DNA from: Anaerolineales bacterium UBA6055
GTDB lineage: Bacteria > Chloroflexota > Anaerolineae > Aggregatilineales > Phototrophicaceae
DNA: 64,000 nucleotides
Direction: 5' to 3'
NCBI GenBank assembly: GCA_002428985.1
Contig: DIYL01000038.1
Location: forward strand, 62,001-126,000
Positions 36,403 to 46,096 of this stretch are shown here, one piece after another. The position numbers and the translations under genes are program-made. Each line of letters starts with the position of its first letter. Positions within the stretch are counted from its first letter, which is position 1. The notes under the pieces were generated by a model. It was not told the origin of the DNA. It did not search any database and saw only the letters and a list, made by a program, of their open reading frames with translations.

Positions 36403-38673
36403 CTATGGTTGCACACCCCAACGAAAAATAACACCATCGTTACTATTGCCATATAAGATACGACCATCAGGACTGAATATCAATTCGGTTGCGCCATGTG
36501 CCTTCAAAATATTAAGTAGTTGACCAGTCTTAGCACTCCATATCGTCACATTGTCTCCTGCACTTGATTCCCATCCGCGTGTTGTTGTTGACCCAACTAT
36601 CAGACTACCATCAGGGTTAAATAATAGACTCACAGTATAATCAGTAGCCCCACGCAGGATAAAATTTGCATCATCTGGATATAATTCTCGTTGAGCCAAG
36701 GCAGTCTCCACATCATACATATAGACACGCTCGTCATAACAAGCATTTGCACTCGACCCATCTGTTAGATAGCAAGAACCAAAGACAACAGTTCTACCAT
36801 CAGGGCTGAATGTAATTCCATCACCAGACCGACTAAATTGAAAGGGATCAGCTTCGCTATGGAGTGTAGCAAGTAGCGCACCTGTCGCTGAATTCCACAA
36901 TCGCCCAATACCGTCATTACTTGCGGTTGCCACAAGTAACCCATCAGGACTATAAGCTATTGCTCGGGTCGAGGGCGTTTGTCCTATATTTTCAAAAACA
37001 GGAATCTCTAGAGGAATCGAACTAAGCACCGAGCCATCTAATGCAATCAGTTCAGGAGAATCTCCACTAACAGCAAGTTGCGTGCCATCTGGATGAATAT
37101 CAACATGCCAGATACCACTACTATTGGTCTCTAATTCTTGAATAATTTCATTAGATTCAACGTCTCGAAACACTAAATTGGAGTTCACCATAATTTCGCC
37201 ATCTACACTGATTGCTCGCGTACGAAATCCATCATCCGTAAAAGATTGTTCTCCAATATACAATGTGGAAGGAACACAACTTGACGTATTAGCTGTCGGA
37301 ACAAAAATCGCACATGTACTATAAATCAGTTTACCATCAGGCATTATTGCAAGCCCATATGAATCAGATGCAAAGCCACTCACAGTATGCGTTATTGTTG
37401 CTCGGTCGATATGGTAAATACGTAAATCATGATTAGGTGTGAGGTAAACAATTTTTGACTCATCAGGTGAAAAGCTCGCATGATGGGTAAGCCCAGCAGG
37501 AGATAGTTCAAAACTAATCTCACCAGTTTCCACATCATATAATTGAATTAGTCCATCAATAAACGGTTCAGGAGGGTCTTCAATACCAGTCACCCACTCT
37601 ACTTCACGCCCCATCATTAAATAATTACTCAGTGGGCTAAACCCTCGATAAGTCATGTCGCTATCTGGAAGCCGAATCGCTGACCGAGATGAAGCAGCAC
37701 CTAATAAGATATTTTCGATGTCTTGCCAAAGATAGTTTTCTTGACCCTCCCGAGTATATCCAAAACGATAATTAGAGCTTAGGTTAGGCGGTCGGCCTTC
37801 ATATTCTTCTGGAATTTGTAAATATGTTTTGGCAATCGGCTCGGATTCTAAATTGTCTAAACTCCATTGATATGTTCCGTTATTTGTTACTGCTGTAAGG
37901 TAGTTATTATCATCAGTAAAATATACATAATTGATGTCATTACCACCCGGCACGGTAACAGTTGGAGCACCGGGGCGGATTCCATATTTGGCATATTCTT
38001 CCATATTAATCAAAGTGACCTGAGATTTATCAAATCCTCTCTGATTAATCACCGCTAGGATCTGTGAATCAGGACTTAATGTGATAGATGCGATATTATT
38101 GATATGGTAACTCATATCAAATTCCCAACTGTGTCGCCCGTTTGACAAATATAATGTTGTGTAATCTGTCTGTGCAATAATGAGAGGCGCATTCCAAAAC
38201 AATACATCTCCAATCACTAAATTCGAAATATTTCGTTGCCCATTATCGATCACATACAAGGGGACATCACCTATATTCGCATCCATTAAATCATAAACAT
38301 GTGTTTCACTATTAGCACATGATGGAGGATCTAATATAAAATACTCAGGAACTTCACCACGACATCCTGCAATGACAATTTGTTGACTATCTCTGCTAAA
38401 TGCAAATGCTTGATACTCATCTAATACACGTAACAGAATAGGGTCGGTATCCTCTTGATTGCTATCAATCAGCCATATACCAATAGGGGTTTCTATCGTC
38501 AACCAACGCCCGTCTGGAGACCAATCTATATTAGTAATTTTGCCCCGTCCTATTGGATCTAAACGCTGAAGATCAAAGGCATTTTGGTCGGTAATCGGTT
38601 GTAGCTCATCTTGAGCATATATAACAGATGATAGCCATAGACAACCGAGTAAAAATAGCAGATTCCATTGCAT
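36403..38673 (-). CDS. secreted WD40/PD40 beta-propeller protein
   Basis: A 756-residue exported protein. Residues 1-20 are a signal peptide (LLFLLGCLWLSSVIYAQ). The rest is a long series of WD40-like repeats marked by recurring W/F-S-P-D-G/S words (IDWSPDGRWL, ITLSPDSQIL, ASFSPDESKI, IAYSPDGLLV, ITFSPDGRTV, LIFSPDGRIL), enough for two propellers. Such proteins are scaffolds; no enzymatic domain seen. GAGGAG precedes ATG. The gene is bracketed by 31-bp direct repeats. Confidence 0.8.
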   Translation of the reverse strand: MQWNLLFLLGCLWLSSVIYAQDELQPITDQNAFDLQRLDPIGRGKITNIDWSPDGRWLTIETPIGIWLIDSNQEDTDPILLRVLDEYQAFAFSRDSQQIVIAGCRGEVPEYFILDPPSCANSETHVYDLMDANIGDVPLYVIDNGQRNISNLVIGDVLFWNAPLIIAQTDYTTLYLSNGRHSWEFDMSYHINNIASITLSPDSQILAVINQRGFDKSQVTLINMEEYAKYGIRPGAPTVTVPGGNDINYVYFTDDNNYLTAVTNNGTYQWSLDNLESEPIAKTYLQIPEEYEGRPPNLSSNYRFGYTREGQENYLWQDIENILLGAASSRSAIRLPDSDMTYRGFSPLSNYLMMGREVEWVTGIEDPPEPFIDGLIQLYDVETGEISFELSPAGLTHHASFSPDESKIVYLTPNHDLRIYHIDRATITHTVSGFASDSYGLAIMPDGKLIYSTCAIFVPTANTSSCVPSTLYIGEQSFTDDGFRTRAISVDGEIMVNSNLVFRDVESNEIIQELETNSSGIWHVDIHPDGTQLAVSGDSPELIALDGSVLSSIPLEIPVFENIGQTPSTRAIAYSPDGLLVATASNDGIGRLWNSATGALLATLHSEADPFQFSRSGDGITFSPDGRTVVFGSCYLTDGSSANACYDERVYMYDVETALAQRELYPDDANFILRGATDYTVSLLFNPDGSLIVGSTTTRGWESSAGDNVTIWSAKTGQLLNILKAHGATELIFSPDGRILYGNSNDGVIFRWGVQP

Positions 38674-38759
38674 CAGATTGGGCTCCTCATAAATCCCATA
38701 CCAATTTGTCTATAGTATAGATGCAAATCTGATGTGCTACCCAACAGAACAAATATGGT

Positions 38760-38790
38760 TCCCCCACGCCAACCTGACGACATCAATACG
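38760..38790. repeat. 31-bp direct repeat, right copy
   Basis: Same orientation as 36372-36402 with 29 of 31 bases identical. It lies immediately before the first Nudix tandem unit (38794). Confidence 0.85.
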
Positions 38791-38793
38791 ATA

Positions 38794-39512
38794 AAATCTT
38801 TACGACACTTTTAGATGCTAAATTACACAGATCGCGTACAATAGAAGCATACAAATGTTATGATTTTTGTATTCATTTTAGTTAATTTATTTCAATCCAT
38901 TTAATCATATATTGTTATGGAGAATTAAAAATGACCTTAGCTTATGAGGATTCTTATCTTGGACAAATGAGAAAACTTGTTGGTAATAAAAAAATGTTTT
39001 CAATGGGAGCACGAGCAATCATTCAAGATAAGCAAGAGCGGATTTTATTTGTCAAAAGACGTGATAATCAACAATGGGTCATGCCAGCAGGCAGTATGGA
39101 ATTAGATGAGTCGATTCATGAAACTTGTAAACGTGAAGTCTTTGAAGAAACAGGACTCATTGTAGAAGATACAACACTCATTGCTATATACTCACATCCA
39201 CGATATTCCTTCATTACATCATATGGTGATCCATATCAGATGATTCGTTTTGTTTTTCTAGTCAACACTTGGTCAGGTGAATTGAAGACAGAAACAGATG
39301 AAACTCTCAATGCGCAGTTCTTTGCACTCGATGAATTGCCAGAAAACGTACCTGACTTATACCATGAAACTATTCAAGACTTATCGAGTTTCGACGGTCA
39401 TGTTATCGTCAAATAAATATTAATACACTTACTGCCTTAATTTCTTGTATACAATAATGGCATACTAAATACATAGCGTAAAACTTATATCTAGCCATTG
39501 ATCAGTAGGTTC
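38794..39512 (+). repeat. tandem duplication unit 1 (719 bp, Nudix gene plus flanks)
   Basis: Begins AAATCTTTACGACAC and runs through promoter, Nudix gene and 3' flank up to the same sequence at 39513. Nearly identical to unit 2 over its length, with scattered substitutions and a one-base indel before the ATG. Confidence 0.9.
38931..39416 (+). CDS. Nudix hydrolase, copy 1
   Basis: A 161-residue Nudix hydrolase. The Nudix box GSMELDE...REVFEETGL (about residues 53-75) fits GX5EX7REUXEEXGU exactly, so metal-dependent cleavage of a nucleoside-diphosphate-linked substrate is expected; the substrate is unknown. GGAG lies before the ATG, and a conserved TACAAT box lies about 90 bases upstream. It differs from copy 2 at six residues: K20R, M25I, I38V, H62L and two Glu-to-Lys changes near 117-121. 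AT-rich compared with neighbours, suggesting acquisition. Confidence 0.9.
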   Translation: MTLAYEDSYLGQMRKLVGNKKMFSMGARAIIQDKQERILFVKRRDNQQWVMPAGSMELDESIHETCKREVFEETGLIVEDTTLIAIYSHPRYSFITSYGDPYQMIRFVFLVNTWSGELKTETDETLNAQFFALDELPENVPDLYHETIQDLSSFDGHVIVK

Positions 39513-40236
39513 AAATCTTTACGACACTTTTAGATGCTAAATTACACAGATTACGTACAATAGAAGCATACAAATGTTATGATTTTTGTATTCAGTTTAG
39601 TTAATTTATTCAATCAATTTAGTCATATATTGTTGTGGAGAATTAAAAATGACCTTAGCTTATGAGGATTCTTATCTTGGACAAATGAGAAAACTTGTTG
39701 GTAATAGAAAAATGTTTTCAATAGGGGCACGAGCAATTATTCAAGATAAGCAAGAGCGGGTTTTATTTGTCAAAAGACGTGATAATCAACAATGGGTCAT
39801 GCCAGCAGGCAGTATGGAATTAGATGAGTCGATTCTTGAAACTTGCAAACGTGAAGTCTTTGAAGAAACAGGACTCATTGTAGAAGATACAACACTCATT
39901 GCTATATACTCACACCCGCGATATTCCTTCATTACATCATATGGTGATCCATATCAGATGATTCGTTTTGTTTTTCTCGTCAACACTTGGTCAGGTAAAT
40001 TGAAGACCAAAACAGATGAAACCCTCAATGCGCAGTTCTTTGCACTCGATGAATTGCCAGAAAACGTACCTGACTTATACCATGAAACTATTCAAGACTT
40101 ATCGAGTTTCGATGGTCATGTTATCGTCAAATAAATATTAATACACTTACTGCCTTAATTTCTTGTATACAATAATGGCATACTAAATACATAGCGTAAA
40201 ACCTATATCTAGCCATTGCAATATATTAGTAGGTTC
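39513..40236 (+). repeat. tandem duplication unit 2 (724 bp)
   Basis: Second unit with the same start sequence and internal layout as unit 1. Its 3' flank has a few extra bases (AATAT) before the third partial copy begins at 40237. Confidence 0.9.
39649..40134 (+). CDS. Nudix hydrolase, copy 2
   Basis: Second copy, 161 residues, 155 identical to copy 1. The Nudix box is intact (GSMELDESILETCKREVFEETGL), so both copies should be active. Base differences include synonymous and replacement changes, which shows the copies are real and slightly diverged rather than one sequence assembled twice. Confidence 0.9.
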   Translation: MTLAYEDSYLGQMRKLVGNRKMFSIGARAIIQDKQERVLFVKRRDNQQWVMPAGSMELDESILETCKREVFEETGLIVEDTTLIAIYSHPRYSFITSYGDPYQMIRFVFLVNTWSGKLKTKTDETLNAQFFALDELPENVPDLYHETIQDLSSFDGHVIVK

Positions 40237-40287
40237 AAATCTTTACGACACTTTTAGATGCTAAATAAGATAGATTGCGTACAATAG
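40237..40287 (+). repeat. partial third copy of the duplication's promoter segment
   Basis: About 51 bases match the first part of units 1 and 2 (exact for the first 30, then diverging but keeping TACAATAG at 40280-40287). Here it stands upstream of the secreted-protein gene at 40317, not a Nudix gene. Confidence 0.8.
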
Positions 40288-40316
40288 AGTGGTAGGGATG
40301 TAAATTAGAGATCATA

Positions 40317-42008
40317 ATGAAACGAAAATATAATCAGATTCCACTTCTTTTTGTTCTATTGTGCATCACATCAATCCATGTTGTTGTCGCACAGAGAACA
40401 TGCCCACAAATTGTCACCGATGCATTACAATCACTGGGTGATAATTGTGCGACATTAGACCGCAATACCGCCTGTTATGGTTACCCGCTGGTATCAGCCG
40501 AGTTTTCTGAACCCATTGCGCCAGACTTTTTTACTATTCCATCCGATATAGCATCACTAAACATCGTCGACCTCATACAACTAGAACCCATGAATACGAT
40601 TGATGAAACATGGGGCATTGCTGTTATGAATCTACAAACAACTATCCCGAATGCAGTGCCGGGGCAAGCTGTCAAATTCTTATTATTAGGTGACACAGCC
40701 GTTGAAGGCAATATTGAAATAGACGAAGAATTTACCCCTATTGAATCAATTGTAGCAACTGTTATTGCACCTACCGACATCATCCATCGTCCAATTGAAG
40801 AGGGTAAAATTTACGATAGGGTAGCTTTAGGAGATAGTATCCGCGTTGATGCACAAAATTCAGATGCAACATTTTATCGGGTGATTGGGGATGATTATAT
40901 CGGGTGGATTGCCAATGGTACGATTGAAGAGGATGACAATTTAAATGCATTACCTATTATTGATGGCACAGAGCGCGGATTCATGCAATCGTTTTATTTG
41001 CGTTCAGGTATTGGTTCACCACAATGTGACGAAGCACCACAAGATAGTTTGATAATCCAGAGCCCCGAAAAAATTGTTGTCGAATTAACGGTCAATGGGG
41101 TGCAAGTCCGTCTTGGTTCAACAATTCGTGCTCGTATTCTGCCAGATGGAGAAACATTGGAATTTTTAGTTCTTGATGGTGATTTCGCAATTATAGGTGC
41201 AGGGGCAGACGGTAGCGATTTAGAAATTCCAGTAAACCATCGGGCATTTGCTTGCATAGGTGAACCAATTAATGACGCACGGGATGGGCGTATGAACGAT
41301 CGTCCAGTGGGGTGCGATTGGTCACAACCTGAGCCAGTTGATGCTGATGCACTTGATGAACTTTGTCCATTGGAAAATATTCCGGCAGGCATACTCAATT
41401 ATGCCCTCGATTTAGATTGCAATGACCCAATACCTGTTCCAGTTGCAACGGCTACCGCTGCTCCAATAGTTAGTCAGCCAATTATCCCGACATCAACACC
41501 CACTAGCGCACCCATTATCGAAAATAATATTACTGACAATAACCTCTGTTATGAGGGAAATGCGTGGGGAGATGGTCGCTGTCAAACTGATTATGATTGG
41601 CAAGCAGGTTATTATTATGGTCAACTTGAAGCAGGTTTGATCAATCTTGAAGATATTCCTGCACCATTCTACACAACGCCGACACCAATACCAATTGTTG
41701 TGCGGAATGATGACGACGATGATAATGACAACGCAAATAACACAGTTACACAGATTAGCGCATCAGTATCATGTGGTCCAAATCCACACCTTTACAATAT
41801 AACTGTCAGTTCTGGACCTGCATCAGATACATCATTTCAAGTCGCATGGACAAATTCCGATGCGGGTACGGCAGGCTTATCAGCGACAATTGCAATTGGA
41901 GGAACTGCAAGCTTTTTTGTCGTACCGCCAGATTTCCCAGAAGATGCGAAGGTCGTCACCTTACCGTCACTCAGTGAGCGAGATCTTGGTGATCTAAATT
42001 GTCCTTAA
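40317..42008 (+). CDS. secreted Chloroflexota-type protein, paralogue A
   Basis: A 563-residue exported protein with a signal peptide (about 1-25, ending VVVAQ). It shares layout with the next gene: a Cys-containing N-terminal domain (CPQIV...CYGYPLVSAEFSE), a central region where a bacterial SH3 fold would sit but the sequence is degenerate (VIGDDYIGWIANG), a beta domain, a Thr/Pro-rich linker, a conserved block NAWGDGRCQTDYDWQAGYYY (about 415-434), then an acidic stretch and a C-terminal beta domain absent from the paralogue. Function unknown; probably a cell-surface or extracellular protein. Confidence 0.7.
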   Translation: MKRKYNQIPLLFVLLCITSIHVVVAQRTCPQIVTDALQSLGDNCATLDRNTACYGYPLVSAEFSEPIAPDFFTIPSDIASLNIVDLIQLEPMNTIDETWGIAVMNLQTTIPNAVPGQAVKFLLLGDTAVEGNIEIDEEFTPIESIVATVIAPTDIIHRPIEEGKIYDRVALGDSIRVDAQNSDATFYRVIGDDYIGWIANGTIEEDDNLNALPIIDGTERGFMQSFYLRSGIGSPQCDEAPQDSLIIQSPEKIVVELTVNGVQVRLGSTIRARILPDGETLEFLVLDGDFAIIGAGADGSDLEIPVNHRAFACIGEPINDARDGRMNDRPVGCDWSQPEPVDADALDELCPLENIPAGILNYALDLDCNDPIPVPVATATAAPIVSQPIIPTSTPTSAPIIENNITDNNLCYEGNAWGDGRCQTDYDWQAGYYYGQLEAGLINLEDIPAPFYTTPTPIPIVVRNDDDDDNDNANNTVTQISASVSCGPNPHLYNITVSSGPASDTSFQVAWTNSDAGTAGLSATIAIGGTASFFVVPPDFPEDAKVVTLPSLSERDLGDLNCP

Positions 42009-42079
42009 ATACTTGATATTAGTCAAAACCAATCATACTTTTGTAAAGCAAGAACATTAATCTTGAGGATATACCTACA

Positions 42080-43582
42080 ATGAAGCTAAGATTATCTATC
42101 AGTTTACTATATACATTATTGATCATGTCAGTCAGTGTTGTTGGCGCACAAGGGGCATGCCCACAAATTGTATCGCAGGCGTTGCAATCTATGGGTGAAA
42201 ACTGTGAAGACATCGGGCGTAACTCGGTGTGTTATGGTTACGACCTTGTTTCTGCACAATTTTCTGAAGAAGTCACTGATGAGTTCTTCAGTCAACCAGC
42301 TGACATAGCCGAACTCGGCATCCTCGAAACAATTCAGACAGCAGAAATGAATACCGACCTATCACAATGGGGGGTTGCTGTGATGAGTGTGCAGGCAAAT
42401 ATCCCGAACTCTATACCGGGACAAGCAGTACGATTTGTCTTATTAGGCGATGTTGAAGTCGAAAGTGCAGTTGAACCCGAAGGTACATTCGAGAGCATTG
42501 AACCAATTGACATTACACTAACCGATTCAGCTAATGTCCGCAGTGGTGCTGGCATAAATTTCAATATTATCGGCGGGGTTGCTGCTGGCGAGACACTGGC
42601 ATTTGACGCGCAGAATGCCGATAGCACATGGTATCGCACCGTATTAGACGGTCGTATTGGATGGGTTTTTAGTGATTTATTGGGTACACCTGATGATCTG
42701 ATCGATTTACCAGTAATAGATGGTCAACAACGTGGAGCGATGCAAGCTTTCTATTTACGCACAGGGTTTGGAACCCCTGCCTGTGAGGAAGCCCCACAAG
42801 ATACCTTAGTAGTGCAAGGACCTGACGGAATTTCAATTGATTTGACCGTGAATGGCGCGAATATCAATCTCGGCTCAACCATTGCAATGCGGATTTTACC
42901 CCCCGGCAACATTATTGAATTTACGGTCATCGACGGCAGACTGACAATCGAGGCTGGAAATCCTGATGGGAGTGACCTTGTTCTATTTGAAAACTTCCGC
43001 ACAACAGCTTGCCTTGATGAACCGGAAAATCTCGGTGTCGATGGAAGTACCAATGACCGCCTCATTAATTGTGAATTTACCGAACCCGAGTTTGTACCTG
43101 AACTCGATTTGGGCGAGTCGTTCTGTGTATTAGAAAATGTCGAAAATTTCAATTACAACGTCGATTTGGCATGCCCACAAAATGATCCCGAAGTGCCTGT
43201 CATTATCGAAGAAGTTGTTACAGATGAGGACTCCTCCGATGAACCGGACGCAACCCCAACTCAAGATTTCAATTTATGTGCCGAAGGCAATGCATGGGGA
43301 GACGGACGCTGTCAAACTGATTACGATTGGCAAGCAGGCTATTATTATGGTCAAGTAGAAGTGGGTATTATCGAAGTTGAAGAAATACCCGGGCCATTTT
43401 TTGCTACGGCTACACCACGCCCAACAGCTACACCAGAACCCGAAGATGATGACGACGACAAACCATCAGGTCCCGATTTGTGTGCCAACTTTGAAGGTGA
43501 TGTTTGGTTAATTACAGATCTTAATATTGGCGACGTTATAGACACTGTTTTCGACGACCCTGGTTTGCCAGAATGTCCATAG
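42080..43582 (+). CDS. secreted SH3-domain protein, paralogue B
   Basis: A 500-residue exported protein, paralogous to the preceding gene across most of its length. The signal peptide ends VVGAQ. The central SH3b domain is well formed here (SANVRSGAGINFNIIGGVAAGE...WYRTVLDGRIGWVFSDLL, about 150-205). After a Thr/Asp-rich linker, the block NAWGDGRCQTDYDWQAGYYY recurs, followed by an acidic stretch and a short C-terminus. GAGG precedes ATG. Probably co-transcribed with paralogue A (71-base gap). Confidence 0.75.
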   Translation: MKLRLSISLLYTLLIMSVSVVGAQGACPQIVSQALQSMGENCEDIGRNSVCYGYDLVSAQFSEEVTDEFFSQPADIAELGILETIQTAEMNTDLSQWGVAVMSVQANIPNSIPGQAVRFVLLGDVEVESAVEPEGTFESIEPIDITLTDSANVRSGAGINFNIIGGVAAGETLAFDAQNADSTWYRTVLDGRIGWVFSDLLGTPDDLIDLPVIDGQQRGAMQAFYLRTGFGTPACEEAPQDTLVVQGPDGISIDLTVNGANINLGSTIAMRILPPGNIIEFTVIDGRLTIEAGNPDGSDLVLFENFRTTACLDEPENLGVDGSTNDRLINCEFTEPEFVPELDLGESFCVLENVENFNYNVDLACPQNDPEVPVIIEEVVTDEDSSDEPDATPTQDFNLCAEGNAWGDGRCQTDYDWQAGYYYGQVEVGIIEVEEIPGPFFATATPRPTATPEPEDDDDDKPSGPDLCANFEGDVWLITDLNIGDVIDTVFDDPGLPECP

Positions 43583-43597
43583 AATCAAAAATTTGTG

Positions 43598-43623
43598 TAG
43601 GATGGTGATCAACAACCATCCTA
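43598..43623 (+). terminator. terminator-like hairpin
   Basis: TAGGATGGT and ACCATCCTA form a perfect 9-bp stem with an 8-base loop, 15 bases after the paralogue B stop. It is followed by TCTCTCT, a weak pyrimidine tract. Confidence 0.5.
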
Positions 43624-43745
43624 TCTCTCTACTTGCAATAATCTCCTCAACGGTTGCCCTACGAATACGTAGATTTGTCTTGCCACCTAGCAACCCGCTC
43701 ATATGAATGATAGAATATGCGCGACAAATCAAATTGGAGAGAGTT

Positions 43746-44774
43746 ATGCCAATCCATCCAGAAGTAATTGAACAACCTGAACTTGATATTTCAGTTGTCA
43801 TCCCAGTTTATAACGAAGAAGGTAATATCGAACGCCTTCATATGGAATTAACTGAAGCATTAGAAGAAATCGGACGCGATTATGAAGTGATCGCGATTAA
43901 TGATGGCAGTCGAGACAAAACATACGAACTACTCAACGAAGTACAGAAAAAAGATAGCCGTTGGCATGTCATTCATTTCCGTCGGAACTTCGGACAGACA
44001 GCAGCTATGTCTGCGGGTTTTGATGCTGCACGCGGCGAGATTGTTGTTACAATTGACGCAGACTTACAAAATGACCCACGCGATATTCAGAAAATCCTTG
44101 ATAAATTCGAGGAAGGGTACGACATCGTCAGTGGCTGGCGACAAGATCGTAAAGAACCGTTTTTCCTTCGTCGTTTACCATCCATGACCGCAAATCGGAT
44201 CATCTCAAATTCAACAGGTGTTAAACTTCACGATTATGGTTGTACGTTAAAAGCCTATCATTTTGAGGTCGCTAAAGGTGTGCGCCTCTACGGTGAATTA
44301 CATCGGTTTATCCCAGCACTAGCCAGCCAAATGGGTGTTCGTGTGACGGAAGTCCCTGTAAAAGACCGTGCCCGTGAGTGGGGATCTAGCAAATACGGTT
44401 TTAACCGGACATTCAAAGTGATGCTCGACTTGATCGCGGTAACATTCTTACTCAGCTACTTTAACCGCCCGCTATATGTGTTTGGTGCTGCCGGATTTTT
44501 CCTAGGCGGAATTGGTACACTCATGGGCTTATACCTCACGGTATTTAAGCTGTTGACTGAGAATAAAATTGGCGACCGCCCGTTGTTACAACTTGCAGTT
44601 TTGTTCATGGTACTCGGTGTCCAGTTCATCAGCACCGGTATTGTTGCTGATATGGTGATGCGTACCTATCATGAATCACAAAACAAGCCAATCTACTACA
44701 TCCGTGAGCGCCGTCGTGGTCAATCGGATAAAGCCGTTGTTAACGAGAAAGTTATCGCACCAGAAACTATATAA
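43746..44774 (+). CDS. family 2 glycosyltransferase (polyprenyl-phosphate hexosyltransferase, GtrB/DPM1-like)
   Basis: A 342-residue membrane-associated GT2 enzyme. The catalytic domain (about 18-230) shows SVVIPVYNEEGNI, AINDGSRDKT, FRRNFGQTAAM and TIDADLQNDP (metal-binding DxD region). Two C-terminal membrane helices (about 235-262 and 270-300) follow, the pattern of GtrB/dolichyl-phosphate-mannose synthase-like enzymes that load a sugar on undecaprenyl phosphate. GGAGAGAG supports ATG 43746 rather than 43707. It likely supplies sugar donors for surface glycans or protein glycosylation. Confidence 0.88.
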   Translation: MPIHPEVIEQPELDISVVIPVYNEEGNIERLHMELTEALEEIGRDYEVIAINDGSRDKTYELLNEVQKKDSRWHVIHFRRNFGQTAAMSAGFDAARGEIVVTIDADLQNDPRDIQKILDKFEEGYDIVSGWRQDRKEPFFLRRLPSMTANRIISNSTGVKLHDYGCTLKAYHFEVAKGVRLYGELHRFIPALASQMGVRVTEVPVKDRAREWGSSKYGFNRTFKVMLDLIAVTFLLSYFNRPLYVFGAAGFFLGGIGTLMGLYLTVFKLLTENKIGDRPLLQLAVLFMVLGVQFISTGIVADMVMRTYHESQNKPIYYIRERRRGQSDKAVVNEKVIAPETI

Positions 44775-44875
44775 ATCAGATGATATTTGTTGGGAGTGCC
44801 ATTGTGTGCTCCCTGCATAGATAATGTCATACTGAAACCTACCCCGACTGTAATTAGTTTTAAAGTGACCCCTCT

Positions 44876-46015
44876 ATGAAACTTCAAAAACTTGACATTG
44901 TTGTTATCACGATTGTGCTCCTATGTGTTATTGGTGTGGGCATCGCAGGTATATTAAGTGACCCTGCCTTACAACCTACACGGGTGGGTTATTTATATCC
45001 AGCATTTGGTGGTATCCAAAACGTATATGTCAGCGATATTGATAACCCAGAAAATCAAATCCAACTTACCGATACAGCATATGGTGTTTTTGATTTTGAT
45101 TTTAGCCCCGATGGACGTTGGCTAGCCTTTGCAGAGAAAAATGGAGATGCAATCGCCACGCTACGACTAATGGACATCCCGAACAGACGTATCGTAGAGC
45201 TAGTAGACTGTATCGCGCTTGACGCATATTGTACGACACCCAAGTTCAGCCCTGATGGTACGATATTGTCATACCAACGAACAGAATCCATGAATGGGCG
45301 GTACGGCTTATCACGTATTTGGCTAGTCGATATGACATCACCAAGTTATGAAACCATCCCACTGATTGCCGATACACAAGTTGTCGGACATAGTCCGGTA
45401 TGGTCAGCCGATGGCAACACTCTCGCATTTTATAGTTCAGATACTACCCAACCAGGTATATTGATTTACGATTTTGTCGCACGTAGGGATGATGAAGTCC
45501 AGTTACGCTTTATCCCATCGTCGCACGGTACAATGGGGACAATCTCTCCAAATGGTCAAGAACTGATCTTTCCAGAAATTGTCAAACGTGATGACCAATT
45601 ATTTAGTCATTTACGCTCAGCAGATTTATTAGACAAAGAATTTACAGCATTTACAGATCCTGAAGGACCGACCGATGATGTCGTCGCGCAATGGAGTCCT
45701 GATGGGAAAACGATTGCGATGGCGCGTCGTTATACCGATGACCGTTGGACAATGGGACATCAACTGTATCTTCGTATAACATCAGATGAGGATGCAGACT
45801 TAATTCCAGTCGACTTTAATGAGCGATACAACACATCGTATTTCCGGTGGAATCAGGGCGGTACGCAACTTGTTATGCAGCGCTTTCCACTGCAAAATGA
45901 GGATGGTTCGCCTAACCGTGAAGCGCGACCCGAAGTTTGGGTCTATGATCTAGAAACTGAGACCACAACAATGATCATTAGTGGCGGGTTTATTCCACAG
46001 TGGGCAACACCTTAA
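44876..46015 (+). CDS. membrane-anchored PD40/TolB-like beta-propeller protein
   Basis: A 379-residue protein. Residues 8-30 form an N-terminal membrane anchor. The rest contains TolB-like PD40 repeats with words such as FDFSPDGRWLAF, PKFSPDGTILSY, PVWSADGNTLAF and AQWSPDGKTIAM. Probably an extracytoplasmic scaffold. No SD is evident before the ATG. It sits between the glycosyltransferase and a Ser/Thr kinase, in the same direction. Confidence 0.78.
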   Translation: MKLQKLDIVVITIVLLCVIGVGIAGILSDPALQPTRVGYLYPAFGGIQNVYVSDIDNPENQIQLTDTAYGVFDFDFSPDGRWLAFAEKNGDAIATLRLMDIPNRRIVELVDCIALDAYCTTPKFSPDGTILSYQRTESMNGRYGLSRIWLVDMTSPSYETIPLIADTQVVGHSPVWSADGNTLAFYSSDTTQPGILIYDFVARRDDEVQLRFIPSSHGTMGTISPNGQELIFPEIVKRDDQLFSHLRSADLLDKEFTAFTDPEGPTDDVVAQWSPDGKTIAMARRYTDDRWTMGHQLYLRITSDEDADLIPVDFNERYNTSYFRWNQGGTQLVMQRFPLQNEDGSPNREARPEVWVYDLETETTTMIISGGFIPQWATP

Positions 46016-46096
46016 TAGCCTTTTTAATGAAATTTTTATTGTGTTATTCGGTATCCACTGTAACATGTAAATGACTATGTTTACCAACGAAGGCAA

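Noticed and set aside
38794..40236. Nudix duplication as an assembly artefact
   Set aside because: The units differ at several positions including six residues, a one-base indel and 3' flank length, so they are two real sequences.
44792..44813. GGGAGTGC/GTGCTCCC-type hairpin after the glycosyltransferase as a terminator
   Set aside because: The stem has two wobbles and no T-run follows. Too weak to list as a feature.
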